This document shows, piece after piece, positions 38,730-46,593 of a stretch of 64,000 nucleotides of DNA. Below the pieces are notes generated by a model. It saw only the letters and a program-made list of their open reading frames with translations, was not told the DNA's origin and did not search any database. Position numbers and translations under genes: made by a program. This stretch comes from Achromobacter aegrifaciens (GTDB lineage Bacteria > Pseudomonadota > Gammaproteobacteria > Burkholderiales > Burkholderiaceae_B), in contig NZ_CADIJY010000009.1 of assembly GCF_902859735.1 (NCBI RefSeq), positions 1-64,000 of the forward strand, in the 5' to 3' direction. How positions within the stretch are numbered: position 1 is the first letter of the stretch; the number at the start of each line of letters is the position of its first letter.

Positions 38730-39025
38730 AGAGAATTCCCTTGAGGCCCGTTCCCGCGCAAACGCTCAGCGTCGTGCTGTCCGGGCAGAACTGCCAGATC
38801 GCCGTCTACCAGAAGTCGACCGGACTTTATCTGGATCTTGAACTCGACAATGCGCCCATTGTGACGACGGTGCTTTGCCATGATCGAGTACGGCTGGTGC
38901 GGTCTGCTTACCTGGGCTTCGTTGGGGATCTGGCCTTTGTGGACACCCAGGGCCACGCCGACCCGCAGTATCAGGATCTCGGATCGCGCTTCGTCCTGGC
39001 CTACCTGGAGCCGCTGGAACTATGA
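38726..39025 (+). CDS. Baseplate plug protein, Pam3 gp18-like
   Basis: 99 residues, starting ATG overlapped with the previous stop. The pattern LSGQNCQIAVYQKSTGLYLDLELDNAPIVTTVLCHDRVRLVRSAYLGFVGDLAFVDTQGHADPQYQDLGSRFVLAYLE matches the small plug protein described in the simple baseplate of cyanophage Pam3. It would close the tail tube above the spike. Confidence 0.68.
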   Translation: MKRIPLRPVPAQTLSVVLSGQNCQIAVYQKSTGLYLDLELDNAPIVTTVLCHDRVRLVRSAYLGFVGDLAFVDTQGHADPQYQDLGSRFVLAYLEPLEL

Positions 39026-39903
39026 GCTTCATCAAGCGCCGGTTGGACGTGACCATCAGCCTGGGTAAAGGAAAGTTCGGCGACGAGCAGGGGCCGGACG
39101 TAACGCTCAGCGGCTACCGGATGTCGGTGACCATTCCTGCCTATACGACCTTCGAAAACAGTCCGATGACCCTGCTGATCCACGGACTGAATCAAGACCT
39201 GATGAACAAGCTGACGACGATAGGGCCCGTCATGACGGAACGCCGGGGAAAGAATCTTGTCCGGATCGACGCAGGGGGGGAATCCGGTGCTCCCTGCCTG
39301 GTCTACGAGGGGGACATCGTTGAGGCCTGGGCTGGCTACGGAATGGGTGCAGAGGGCAAGGCGGCCGCAGGGGGCGTATTCACGGTCAAGGCCGAGGTGG
39401 CCGGGGCCAGGCAGGTGAAGCCCGCATCCGCCAGGTCGTTTCCCGGTGCGAAAAAAGCGCAAGAAATCATGTGCGATATCGCTGAATCGATGGGATACAA
39501 GGGCGAAAAAAGCGGGGAGGACTATGTGTTGGCCGATCCCTATTTTTCCGGAACCGACATGGACCAATTGCGCAGCTGCGCGAAGGCCGCCCGGGTCAAC
39601 TTCACGATAGACCGCGGCGTCCTGTCAGTCTGGCCGGAGCGCGGATACAGAAAGGGCGATCCGATTCTCGTGGCCCCGGAAACGGGGTTGAGCGGATATC
39701 CGGCTTTTACGAGCAAGGGGCTCCAACTGACGACGCTCTACAACCCGCATCTCGGATTGGGAAAAAGAGTGCAGGTCATCAGCACCGTCGAACCCGCGCA
39801 TGGCGAGTGGATCATTGTGAGCTTGTCCCACAAGCTGGATGCGGAGGTCCCCGGCGGCGTCTGGCAGTCGGTGGCGGTGTGCAAAAGGAACCTCAATGCC
39901 TGA
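39022..39903 (+). CDS. Baseplate hub protein (gp27/gpD-like)
   Basis: 293 residues. Hub-type fold suggested by MSFIKRRLDVTISLGKGKFGDEQGPDVTLSGYRMSVTIPAY, a conserved domain (KAQEIMCDIAESMGYKGEKSGEDYVLADPYFSGTDMDQLRSCAKAARVNFTIDRGVLSVWP) and the C-terminal ISTVEPAHGEWIIVSLSHKLDAEVPGGVWQSVAVC. Overlaps plug (ATGA) and spike genes (8 nt). Confidence 0.72.
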   Translation: MSFIKRRLDVTISLGKGKFGDEQGPDVTLSGYRMSVTIPAYTTFENSPMTLLIHGLNQDLMNKLTTIGPVMTERRGKNLVRIDAGGESGAPCLVYEGDIVEAWAGYGMGAEGKAAAGGVFTVKAEVAGARQVKPASARSFPGAKKAQEIMCDIAESMGYKGEKSGEDYVLADPYFSGTDMDQLRSCAKAARVNFTIDRGVLSVWPERGYRKGDPILVAPETGLSGYPAFTSKGLQLTTLYNPHLGLGKRVQVISTVEPAHGEWIIVSLSHKLDAEVPGGVWQSVAVCKRNLNA

Positions 39904-40627
39904 GCAATACGGATACGCAGGGCTGGCGCAAGCCGGCCAGGGTGACAGCGAGTTCGGCGCCTTGCAGTTCCTGATCAGCCAGGCCCTGAATCGAGTCAGT
40001 ACCGCGACGCTGGTCAAGGTGGTGTCGGTGACGAATGCAGGCGGGCTATCGCCCGTGGGCTTCGTCGATGTGCAGCCGCTTGTCAACCAGCTCGATGGCG
40101 CCGGCAATGCCGTGCCGCATGGCGTCCTGCATCGTCTTCCCTACTTTCGCCTTCAGGGCGGAGCGGACGCCATCATCCTGGATCCGAAGGTCGGGGACAT
40201 CGGGATGGCGGCTTTCGCGAATCGGGACATCTCGCTGGTGAAGACCTCGAAGGCGCAGAACAACCCCGGTTCCTGGCGTTCCCACGACATGGCGGACGGG
40301 CTGTATTTCGGCGGTCTGTTGAATGGAACCCCGGTGCAGTACGTGCAGTTCACGGCGGACGGCATACACATCGTGTCGCCCTCCAAGGTGACGGTGGCCG
40401 CGCCCAATATCGAACTGAACGCCAGCGCGCAGTGCGCATTGAATTCTCCACGGATCGTGCTGAACGGGACGGTGCAACAAGGCGGTGGATCCTTCGGCGG
40501 CACGTCTACCTGGCAGGGCGACATGCACACGCTGGGTACGCTGCGCAACAACGGCAAGGACGTGGGCAGCACCCACACGCATTCCGGCGTGCAGAGCGGG
40601 CCGGCAAACACAGGAGCGCCCAATTGA
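39896..40627 (+). CDS. Baseplate central spike, Gp138-type
   Basis: 243 residues. N-terminal OB-like domain (NRVSTATLVKVVSVTNAGGLSPVGFVDVQPLVNQLDGAGN) as in Gp138/gpV spikes, then a beta-helical stretch (VTVAAPNIELNASAQCALNSPRIVLNG) and a HxH tip (GSTHTHSGVQSGPANTG), the iron-binding apex motif of P2-type spikes. It pierces the outer membrane when the sheath contracts. Confidence 0.78.
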   Translation: MPEQYGYAGLAQAGQGDSEFGALQFLISQALNRVSTATLVKVVSVTNAGGLSPVGFVDVQPLVNQLDGAGNAVPHGVLHRLPYFRLQGGADAIILDPKVGDIGMAAFANRDISLVKTSKAQNNPGSWRSHDMADGLYFGGLLNGTPVQYVQFTADGIHIVSPSKVTVAAPNIELNASAQCALNSPRIVLNGTVQQGGGSFGGTSTWQGDMHTLGTLRNNGKDVGSTHTHSGVQSGPANTGAPN

Positions 40628-40974
40628 ACACGATGCTGCTAGACCGGACGGCCTGGGACCTGGTGCTCGATGCCGCGGGGAATATCGCACTGGCGTCCAA
40701 GCCCTACGCCGTGGCGCAAGACGTCGCCAGCGCCATCAAGCTCTTCAAGGGGGAGCTGTTCTACAACACCGCCTCGGGCGTTCCGTACTGGGAAGAATTC
40801 CTGGGCCATCAGCCGCCGCTGGCGCTGGTGCGGGAACACGTCCGGCGAGCCGCGCTCACTGTCCCGGACGTGGCCGACGCGGGCTGCACGCTGACCTCCT
40901 ATACCGACCGCGCCCTGGCGGGCTATGTCGCAATCACCCTGCAAGACGGAACGACGCAAACCGTCAGCTTCTGA
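40624..40974 (+). CDS. Baseplate wedge protein, gp25/GP46-like
   Basis: 116 residues from TTG at 40624, preceded by GGAG 7 nt upstream; an ATG at 40633 is the alternative. The sequence (AWDLVLDAAGNIALASKPYAVAQDVASAIKLFKGELFYNTASGVPYWEEFLGHQPPLALVREHVRRAAL) is like small wedge proteins encoded just before baseplate J. Overlaps the spike gene by 4 nt (TTGA). Confidence 0.68.
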   Translation: MNTMLLDRTAWDLVLDAAGNIALASKPYAVAQDVASAIKLFKGELFYNTASGVPYWEEFLGHQPPLALVREHVRRAALTVPDVADAGCTLTSYTDRALAGYVAITLQDGTTQTVSF

Positions 40975-40981
40975 GGAAACC

Positions 40982-42193
40982 ATGCCGAACATCTCGAAAG
41001 TGCCGCGCGTGCAGTTCACGCCGGAAGGGCTGGTGCTGCCCAACGAATCCGCCATCCTTGCCGGCGTCCTGTCTGACATGGACTCGGCCTTCGGTGGCGG
41101 GCTGAATCCCGCGCTGGAAACGCCCCAGGGCCAGCTGGCCTCCAGCACCACCGCCATCATCGGCGACAAGAACAACGAGTTCGCGTCCTACGTGAATCAG
41201 GTCGACCCGGCTTATGCGCAAGGGCGGATGCAGGACGCCATCGGACGGATCTACTTCCTGGACCGCAAGCCCGGTACGCCCACCGCCGTCATCGCCACCT
41301 GCACGGGCCTGGCGGGCGTGACGATACCGGTGGGCGCGCGCGCGCAGGCGGTGGATGGCAATCTGTACCTGTGCACGCAGGCGGGAACGATACCGGCCAG
41401 CGGACGCGTCGACCTGCCATTCGCCTGCTCGGTCGACGGGCCGGTGGATTGCGCGCCTGGCGCACTGAACCAGATCTATCAGGCCATTCCCGGTTGGGAC
41501 TCGGTGTCGAACGCGGATGCCGGGACGGTGGGCAGCCATGTGGAAAGCCGGGCCGAGTTCGAGGAGCGCCGGCGGCAGTCGGTGGCGCTGAACGCCCGTG
41601 GCTCGATCCCCGCAATCTACGCCAACGTGGCGAACGTGGAGGGCGTCATCGACGCCTACGTGACGGAGAACGATCTCTCCGTGCCGAAGACGGTAGGCGG
41701 CGTCGTCCTGCGTCCGCACTCCATCTGGGTCGCGGTGACGGGCGGCGAGGCGGCGGACATCGCGGACGCCATCTGGCGCAAGAAGAGCAATGGCTCCGAC
41801 TACAACGGCAACACCTCGTACACCGTGGAGGACAAGGAGGGATATGCCTATCCCTACCCGTCGTATGTCGTGACATGGGAAACCCCTGCCGCGTTGCCCG
41901 TGCGTTTCGCGGTGCAGCTCGCGGACAACCCAGCCCTGCCATCGGACATCGTTGCCTTGACTAAGCAGGCGATCATGGACGCCTTCAACGGCGGAGATGG
42001 CGGGCAGCGCGCACGCATCGGATCGACCATTTATGCCAGCCGGTTCTACGCGCCCATTTCGGTGCTCAGCCCCGTGGCCTCCATCCTGTCCTTGCTGCTG
42101 GGCTCCGACACGCCATCGGCCGCCAGCCTGGCCGTTCCGATCAACCGCCGGCCGACGATCACGGCCAACGACATTGCGGTGACATTGATATGA
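40982..42193 (+). CDS. Baseplate assembly protein J-like (gp6/gp47 family)
   Basis: 403 residues from ATG 40982. PNISKVPRVQFTPEGLVLPNESAILAGVLSDMDSAFGGGLNP, then VDPAYAQGRMQDAIGRIYFLDRKPGTPT and SRAEFEERRRQSVALNARGSIPAIYANVANVEGV are the conserved J signature. Six to twelve copies form the ring from which tail fibres hang in contractile baseplates. Its presence argues for a contractile rather than flexible tail. Confidence 0.88.
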   Translation: MPNISKVPRVQFTPEGLVLPNESAILAGVLSDMDSAFGGGLNPALETPQGQLASSTTAIIGDKNNEFASYVNQVDPAYAQGRMQDAIGRIYFLDRKPGTPTAVIATCTGLAGVTIPVGARAQAVDGNLYLCTQAGTIPASGRVDLPFACSVDGPVDCAPGALNQIYQAIPGWDSVSNADAGTVGSHVESRAEFEERRRQSVALNARGSIPAIYANVANVEGVIDAYVTENDLSVPKTVGGVVLRPHSIWVAVTGGEAADIADAIWRKKSNGSDYNGNTSYTVEDKEGYAYPYPSYVVTWETPAALPVRFAVQLADNPALPSDIVALTKQAIMDAFNGGDGGQRARIGSTIYASRFYAPISVLSPVASILSLLLGSDTPSAASLAVPINRRPTITANDIAVTLI

Positions 42194-42864
42194 GCGTCGT
42201 GCCTAAGCCGGGGCTGGCGGCCCGGACCCTTATCAGTCAATACGCCAACAGCCCCACGCTCGTCCAGTTGATCAACAACATGGACGACTACATCAATCCC
42301 GACGCCGATTTCGACGCGTTCCATGACTTCGTCTGGAACGTCGAGACCGCGCAGGGCTTCGGGCTGGACATCTGGGGCAGGATCGTGGACGTCGGCCGGA
42401 TGCTGACGATACCGGGAGACGTCACCTATCTGGGGTTTGACGAGGCGCTGAATTGGCAGCCCTTCAATCAGGCGCCGTTTTACACAGGCGAGCAGGCCAC
42501 GCAGACATATCGGCTTGCCGATGACGCGTATCGCACGCTGATCCTGGTCAAGGCGCTGGCCAATATCTCGGATTGCACTTCGCCCAGTTTGAACCGGCTG
42601 CTGTCGAACCTCTTTGCCGGGCGGGGGCGTTGCTACGTGTCGGACACCGGGAGGATGGAATTCCGCTACGTGTTCGAGTTCGCGCTGGCGCCGCACGAAA
42701 TCGCCATCCTGACTCAGTCAGGCGCGATTCCCAAGCCGGCCGCGGTGCTGGCGAACATCCTGCAGGTCGATCTTTCTACTACGTTCGGATTCAACGAGGC
42801 GCTGATGCAGCCGTTCGGCTCGGGCGTACTTTTCACTTCTTCGGGGCTTATCAATGCAAGCTAG
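42190..42864 (+). CDS. Tail protein DUF2612 (baseplate periphery)
   Basis: 224 residues matching DUF2612: LISQYANSPTLVQLINNMDDYINPDADFDAFHDFVWNVETAQGFGLDIWGRIVDVGR and LADDAYRTLILVKALANISDCTSPSLNRLLSNLF. The role is like Mu gp48/P2 I, linking J to the fibre. ATGA overlap with J and 11-nt overlap with the fibre gene. Confidence 0.8.
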   Translation: MSVVPKPGLAARTLISQYANSPTLVQLINNMDDYINPDADFDAFHDFVWNVETAQGFGLDIWGRIVDVGRMLTIPGDVTYLGFDEALNWQPFNQAPFYTGEQATQTYRLADDAYRTLILVKALANISDCTSPSLNRLLSNLFAGRGRCYVSDTGRMEFRYVFEFALAPHEIAILTQSGAIPKPAAVLANILQVDLSTTFGFNEALMQPFGSGVLFTSSGLINAS

Positions 42865-43774
42865 CAATGCACCTATCAAATCGGCCGTCCCGTTTGCGGA
42901 AAGCGGGACGAAGAACACTATTCCGGTTGAGTCGCAGATTGGCGTGACGCCGGGGGCGGCGTCTTTCACGGATGGCTTTCCGCCGCTGACGATGACACCG
43001 TTGGCTGCGGGTGGCGTCCCGCCATACGGTGCTGACTTCAATGGCATCCTGAACTTTCTTAGCGCTGCCGCACGATGGCAACAGGCAGGAGGGGCGTATC
43101 CCTATGACTCTGCATTCAGCACAGCCGTTGGCGGGTATCCGCAGGGCGCGATGTTGAGAAAGTCGGTCGGCGCAGGCTACTGGCTGAACCTGGTGGAGAA
43201 CAACACCGCAAACCCGGATGCGGGTGGGGCGAATTGGATCGCGCTGCCTGCGGGGATAGCCTCCACCGCGGAAGCAGAGGTAGGCACGGATGACACAAGA
43301 GCGATGACGCCGTTCAAGGTGTTCCAGGCCATCGCAAGAAAGGTGGTGCAAGCCACCGAAAGCGTGATAGGCGTCGCCAAGGTTGCCACGCCGGCGCAGA
43401 CGAATGCCGGTGCCGATGACGCGACCATTGTGACGCCGAGAAAATTACGGCTCGGCGTGGCGATGTCGCTGGGCATCAACGGATACCTGGCGCTGCCTTC
43501 CTGGCTTGGTGGTGTCATTATCCAGTGGGGACGCGGTAGCGTGAACATGGGTACTGCGACCGGCAGCTACTACTCCGGATCTGCTTCTGTCTCGTTTCCA
43601 TTGGCATTTCCGACGGCCGCTTGGGTGGCAATACCGCAAATCCAAAACAGTCCGAATGTCATGGATAGCATCAGCGTCGCGTCTTTCACCAACTCCTCGC
43701 TGCAGGTAGTCGGGTGCACCAGCTATGAAACCGGACAGGCGCCGGAATTCTATTTCATCGCCATAGGAAACTAG
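42854..43774 (+). CDS. Tail fibre protein
   Basis: 306 residues. N-terminal attachment region (VPFAESGTKNTIPVESQIGVTPGAASFTDGFPPLTMTPLAAGGVPPYGADFNGILNFLSAAARWQQAGGAYPYD), then a fibre repeat (VATPAQTNAGADDATIVTPRKLR) and a C-terminal receptor-binding domain (LPSWLGGVIIQWGRGS, then PTAAWVAIPQIQNS) ending FYFIAIGN. It decides which bacteria are bound. Only one fibre gene is present. Confidence 0.82.
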   Translation: MQASNAPIKSAVPFAESGTKNTIPVESQIGVTPGAASFTDGFPPLTMTPLAAGGVPPYGADFNGILNFLSAAARWQQAGGAYPYDSAFSTAVGGYPQGAMLRKSVGAGYWLNLVENNTANPDAGGANWIALPAGIASTAEAEVGTDDTRAMTPFKVFQAIARKVVQATESVIGVAKVATPAQTNAGADDATIVTPRKLRLGVAMSLGINGYLALPSWLGGVIIQWGRGSVNMGTATGSYYSGSASVSFPLAFPTAAWVAIPQIQNSPNVMDSISVASFTNSSLQVVGCTSYETGQAPEFYFIAIGN

Positions 43775-43775
43775 C

Positions 43776-44027
43776 ATGGCCGAGACCTTCCAACCAATCC
43801 AGACCGAATTCCTGGACTACGATCCCGCTCTCCCTAATGTCTTTGATGCCAACACCCGAGCGCTTTATGCATTCGTCCTTCGGTCCCGCTATCGGGAGTC
43901 GGGTTCCTGGCCCGTAGACGGCCTGCCGGTACCGGAAGAATCGGCCCATGCATATATGAATGACCCGGAAAGGGACGTGAAAACCATTACCAAGTCCGGC
44001 AGCTCATTCACTATCACGGATGCGTAG
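43776..44027 (+). CDS. Small protein after tail fibre, unknown
   Basis: 83 residues, ATG at 43776, next to the fibre gene. No family recognised. The sequence (FLDYDPALPNVFDANTRALYAFVLRSRYRESGSWPVDGLPVPEESAHAYM) has no membrane segment. By position it may be a fibre-associated protein or chaperone. Confidence 0.55.
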   Translation: MAETFQPIQTEFLDYDPALPNVFDANTRALYAFVLRSRYRESGSWPVDGLPVPEESAHAYMNDPERDVKTITKSGSSFTITDA

Positions 44028-44101
44028 CTGCGTCGTTCAGGTTCAACCGGTATCAAATGCCAGTCCGCCGCAAGGCGCTTTTTTCCATGAGGGAGGCGAA
44101 A

Positions 44102-44410
44102 TTGGACCTCCAAGATTTCGACGCCCTTGCGGCAAAACTCGCAGGCGTGCTGGGCGCGGTGGTATCCATGCGCTACCTGCAGGGGTCGTGGCCGGCGCGT
44201 CTAAGCATGGCGGGTAGCGGCTCATTGGTCGCCTATTACTCATCGCCGTATCTGGCACTGCTGCTCGGCATCCCAGAAGGGTTGGCCGGCTTTCTGACCG
44301 GCATGTTCGGCATGGCCATCGTCTCCCGCGGATGGGAGGTGGTACAGACGGTCCCCATCGGCGCGCTGTGGCAGGCTGTAATCGACCGGGTACGCGGAAA
44401 AGGGGTTTGA
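44102..44410 (+). CDS. Holin-like membrane protein
   Basis: 102 residues from a TTG at 44102 preceded by GGGAGG 5 nt upstream; ATG codons at 44057 and 44087 lack such a site. Hydrophobic segments at about 10-25, 40-56 and 58-76 (VAYYSSPYLALLLGIPEGLAGFLTGMFGMAIVS). It stands directly before the endolysin, so it is probably the holin that opens the inner membrane for particle release. Confidence 0.68.
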   Translation: MDLQDFDALAAKLAGVLGAVVSMRYLQGSWPARLSMAGSGSLVAYYSSPYLALLLGIPEGLAGFLTGMFGMAIVSRGWEVVQTVPIGALWQAVIDRVRGKGV

Positions 44411-44444
44411 GGTGCATGGTTCCATTCGTCCGGAGACTACATCC

Positions 44445-44855
44445 GTGGGCATGTTTCAGCTGTCCCAACGTAGCTTGAGCCGTCTGGTTGGCGTACATCC
44501 TGACCTGGCCGCAATCGTCAAATTGGCGATTCAGCGCACGCCGATGGATTTCACCGTGGTGGAAGGCGTTCGAACCCTCGCGCGACAGCGCGAGAACGTA
44601 GCCAAGGGTGCCAGCCAGACGCTGGCCAGCTACCACTTGCCGCAGGCGGATGGTTTGAGCCATGCCGTCGACCTGGCGCCTTTGATCGCTGGAGCGATTC
44701 CCTGGAACAACTGGCAGGCCTTCGCCGATCTGGCTCAGGTGGTCAAGGCCTGCGCGGCCGAACTCGGCGTTCCGGTGGAGTGGGGCGGCGACTGGAAGAC
44801 GCTCAAAGACGGCCCGCATTTCCAGATTCCACGCAACTGGAAGGGTCGCGCATGA
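44445..44855 (+). CDS. M15-family endolysin (peptidoglycan peptidase)
   Basis: 136 residues from GTG 44445 with GGAG 9 nt upstream; GTG 44412 and ATG 44451 are alternatives. Peptidase_M15 features: MDFTVVEGVRTLARQRENVAKGASQT, zinc ligands in LSHAVDLAP and in DGPHFQIPRNWKG. It cleaves peptide bonds in peptidoglycan stems at the end of the production cycle. ATGA overlap with the spanin gene. Confidence 0.85.
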   Translation: MGMFQLSQRSLSRLVGVHPDLAAIVKLAIQRTPMDFTVVEGVRTLARQRENVAKGASQTLASYHLPQADGLSHAVDLAPLIAGAIPWNNWQAFADLAQVVKACAAELGVPVEWGGDWKTLKDGPHFQIPRNWKGRA

Positions 44856-45253
44856 ACGCATCGCTGCGCGCGTTGGCGCCGTATCTGATCGGCACCGTCC
44901 TGGTGGCCGCCGCCTTCCTGTGTGTGCGCTGGTATGGCGCCGTTCAGTACCGCGCCGGAGTCGATCAGGCAAACGCCGACTATACGCTGGCCGAGCTCAC
45001 CGAGTTCCAGCGCCAGACCGCGCGCCTGGGCGGAATCTCCGAATCCCTGGAAGTCGCGCTTGCCGCGTTGCGCGACGCCAGGCCCAAGATCATCGAAAGG
45101 TACACCCGTGTCGAAGTCCAGAGTCCCTTACCTGCTGGCTGCCACATTGACGCTGAGCGGCTGCGCCACATCAACGAGGCCGGCCGCCTGGCCAATTCTG
45201 CCGGCCAACCTGGCGCAGCCGTGCCCGCCAGTGCCCGAGGTGACGAGCGATAG
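44852..45253 (+). CDS. Inner-membrane spanin subunit (Rz-like)
   Basis: 133 residues with an N-terminal signal anchor (LAPYLIGTVLVAAAFLCVRWYGAV) and a coiled periplasmic part (ADYTLAELTEFQRQTARLGGISESLEVALAALRDARPK). Overlaps the endolysin stop and contains most of the Rz1-like gene in another frame, the classic Rz/Rz1 arrangement. Confidence 0.8.
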   Translation: MNASLRALAPYLIGTVLVAAAFLCVRWYGAVQYRAGVDQANADYTLAELTEFQRQTARLGGISESLEVALAALRDARPKIIERYTRVEVQSPLPAGCHIDAERLRHINEAGRLANSAGQPGAAVPASARGDER

Positions 45254-45440
45254 CTGGGACGATCTGGCGCGCAGCTATATCGCGCTGGTTGCGTTGTACG
45301 GAGAGTGTGCGGCACGGCAACGTGCGGCGGTGCAGAGCTGGGAGAAATCCCGGTTCGGCCCGTCGCGAGGCTGCGATCCGCTAGGTCATGCTGCAACAGA
45401 TAGCCCGCACTCCGCGGGCTTTTTTTCGTCCATCCAATAG
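45108..45440 (+). CDS. Outer-membrane spanin lipoprotein (Rz1-like), nested in Rz
   Basis: 110 residues from GTG 45108 with GAAAGG 7 nt upstream. Signal peptide with lipobox LSGC (PYLLAATLTLSGCATS) and a proline-containing mature part (AAWPILPANLAQPCPPVPEV). It begins inside the Rz gene in another frame. The last codons run through a terminator hairpin at 45402-45427. Confidence 0.82.
   Translation: MSKSRVPYLLAATLTLSGCATSTRPAAWPILPANLAQPCPPVPEVTSDSWDDLARSYIALVALYGECAARQRAAVQSWEKSRFGPSRGCDPLGHAATDSPHSAGFFSSIQ
45402..45427 (+). terminator. Terminator of the tail/lysis operon
   Basis: AGCCCGC-ACTCC-GCGGGCT followed by TTTTTTT, lying within the 3' end of the Rz1-like frame. Confidence 0.9.
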
Positions 45441-45515
45441 AAAGCCATGTAGACCGGATACGCGAACAGAGAATGCCCCCTGGCCCAGCAGCGGCAAATT
45501 TCCCGGAGATATCAC

Positions 45516-45950
45516 ATGACGATCAGAACTCTTTCCCTACAGCAACTGAAGCGCTCGGCCGAGAATTCGGCAGCAATGAAGCATCATGTCGATGATGGTG
45601 CAACCGTTCTTGCGGAACCTCGCACTTCCAGTGCTCCGGGCAACATGACTGGGTATTCTGTTCAAGTCCAGGACCATGGCCCGATCGCGGATGGCACGCT
45701 CCATACGCTCGCGGAGCGTTACGCCACGTTGTCGGCCGCCCAAGTCGATTATCCTTTCGTAACCTCACTGGCCGAATCTATCTGCGACAGCGCGGAGCAA
45801 CCCGCAATGGTCAAGGCCGACATTACGACCACCACCGGAACGCTGGGACAGATTTGGGGCGAACAGAGCACCGCGTCGGGGCAGTGGCGAGCCACGTACT
45901 ACGGTACGCCGGCCGCTGGGAATACTTTCGTCATCACCACGCGGGCTTGA
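45516..45950 (+). CDS. Unknown protein at the end of the tail island
   Basis: 144 residues, no family recognised. It lies behind the lysis terminator and between two terminators, so it is probably transcribed on its own. No signal peptide or membrane segment. The C-terminal half is rich in Thr and Gly (VKADITTTTGTLGQIWGEQSTASGQWRATYYGTPAAGNTFVITTRA). Position fits a cargo (moron) gene or a self-protection gene; neither can be shown from sequence. Confidence 0.5.
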   Translation: MTIRTLSLQQLKRSAENSAAMKHHVDDGATVLAEPRTSSAPGNMTGYSVQVQDHGPIADGTLHTLAERYATLSAAQVDYPFVTSLAESICDSAEQPAMVKADITTTTGTLGQIWGEQSTASGQWRATYYGTPAAGNTFVITTRA

Positions 45951-45999
45951 GCATGGCCTGAGTGCCACGTTGTGGCGGGCAGTTGCCCGCCTCCCAAAC

Positions 46000-46030
46000 A
46001 AAAGCCCGCAGGCGCAAGCCGCGGGCTTTT
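46000..46030. terminator. Bidirectional terminator at the right edge of the island
   Basis: AAAAGCCCGC-N11-GCGGGCTTTT; A and T tracts on both sides let it serve the unknown gene on plus and the small gene on minus. Confidence 0.85.
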
Positions 46031-46035
46031 CTTCG

Positions 46036-46287
46036 CTACCCTTCAAAAGGACTCTTTTTCTTCCGCCGATTCACTGGTCTGAGGATTTCGCCTGACTTCA
46101 GCCGGTACACATCTTTCCCTTCCCAGATCACGGCGCCGCCGGTGGAGAGGCGGCATTGCAGCACTATGTGTGGATCGGGACTTTCGTCCGTCGCGGGTTC
46201 TTGAATGATATGTCGCTCGATCCGGTACTGGTCTCCTGCTGCCGAGACCGCAATCACATCCTCCAGTCGTCTGCATGAGATTGACAT
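46036..46287 (-). CDS. Small protein of unknown function
   Basis: 83 residues, ATG 46287 preceded by AAGGAGG with 7 nt spacing, which argues for a real gene. The sequence starts SISCRRLEDVIAVSAAGDQYRIERHIIQEP and ends with a basic tail (RPVNRRKKKSPFEG). No membrane segment or signal. It looks like a short beta-rich soluble protein; family not recognised. It may be host or island cargo. Confidence 0.6.
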   Translation of the reverse strand: MSISCRRLEDVIAVSAAGDQYRIERHIIQEPATDESPDPHIVLQCRLSTGGAVIWEGKDVYRLKSGEILRPVNRRKKKSPFEG

Positions 46288-46419
46288 GATGAGCCTCCTT
46301 CACTGGCGCCACGTTGAAACCTGTGGCGCTGAGGTCATCGTCTCGACTGGCAAAATTCCTGTCAATGCTGCTGCGGCCCATCATCCAAGCGCATGCGCGG
46401 CGCGTCCCAGGGAAGCGTC

Positions 46420-46593
46420 GTGCAAAAGCATGAGGCGATGCATGCGTATGGTCTAGGCTATTTTCGAGGCCGCGTGCGCGTTGAAATGCTGCGGCGGTTT
46501 GAGGTATTGATCGATGGCCGCAGCAAGACCTGGATCAAAGGCTATTCAAGCTTCACGTTGGCGGACTGGATGACGCCGCGCCACTTCTTGTAA
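46420..46593 (+). CDS. Short ORF with AYGLGYF/KGY motifs, possibly truncated
   Basis: 57 residues from GTG 46420 (GGAAG upstream). The pattern AYGLGYFRGRV...WIKGY resembles short basic proteins with repeated GY/GR motifs found beside phage and host genes. Its C-terminus overlaps the convergent Bug receptor gene by 52 nt, so its end may be changed by a rearrangement. Low confidence. Confidence 0.3.
   Translation: MQKHEAMHAYGLGYFRGRVRVEMLRRFEVLIDGRSKTWIKGYSSFTLADWMTPRHFL

Noticed and set aside
29672-46030. Complete prophage
   Set aside because: Head, packaging and integration genes are missing and there is no space for them between the early genes and the neck gene.
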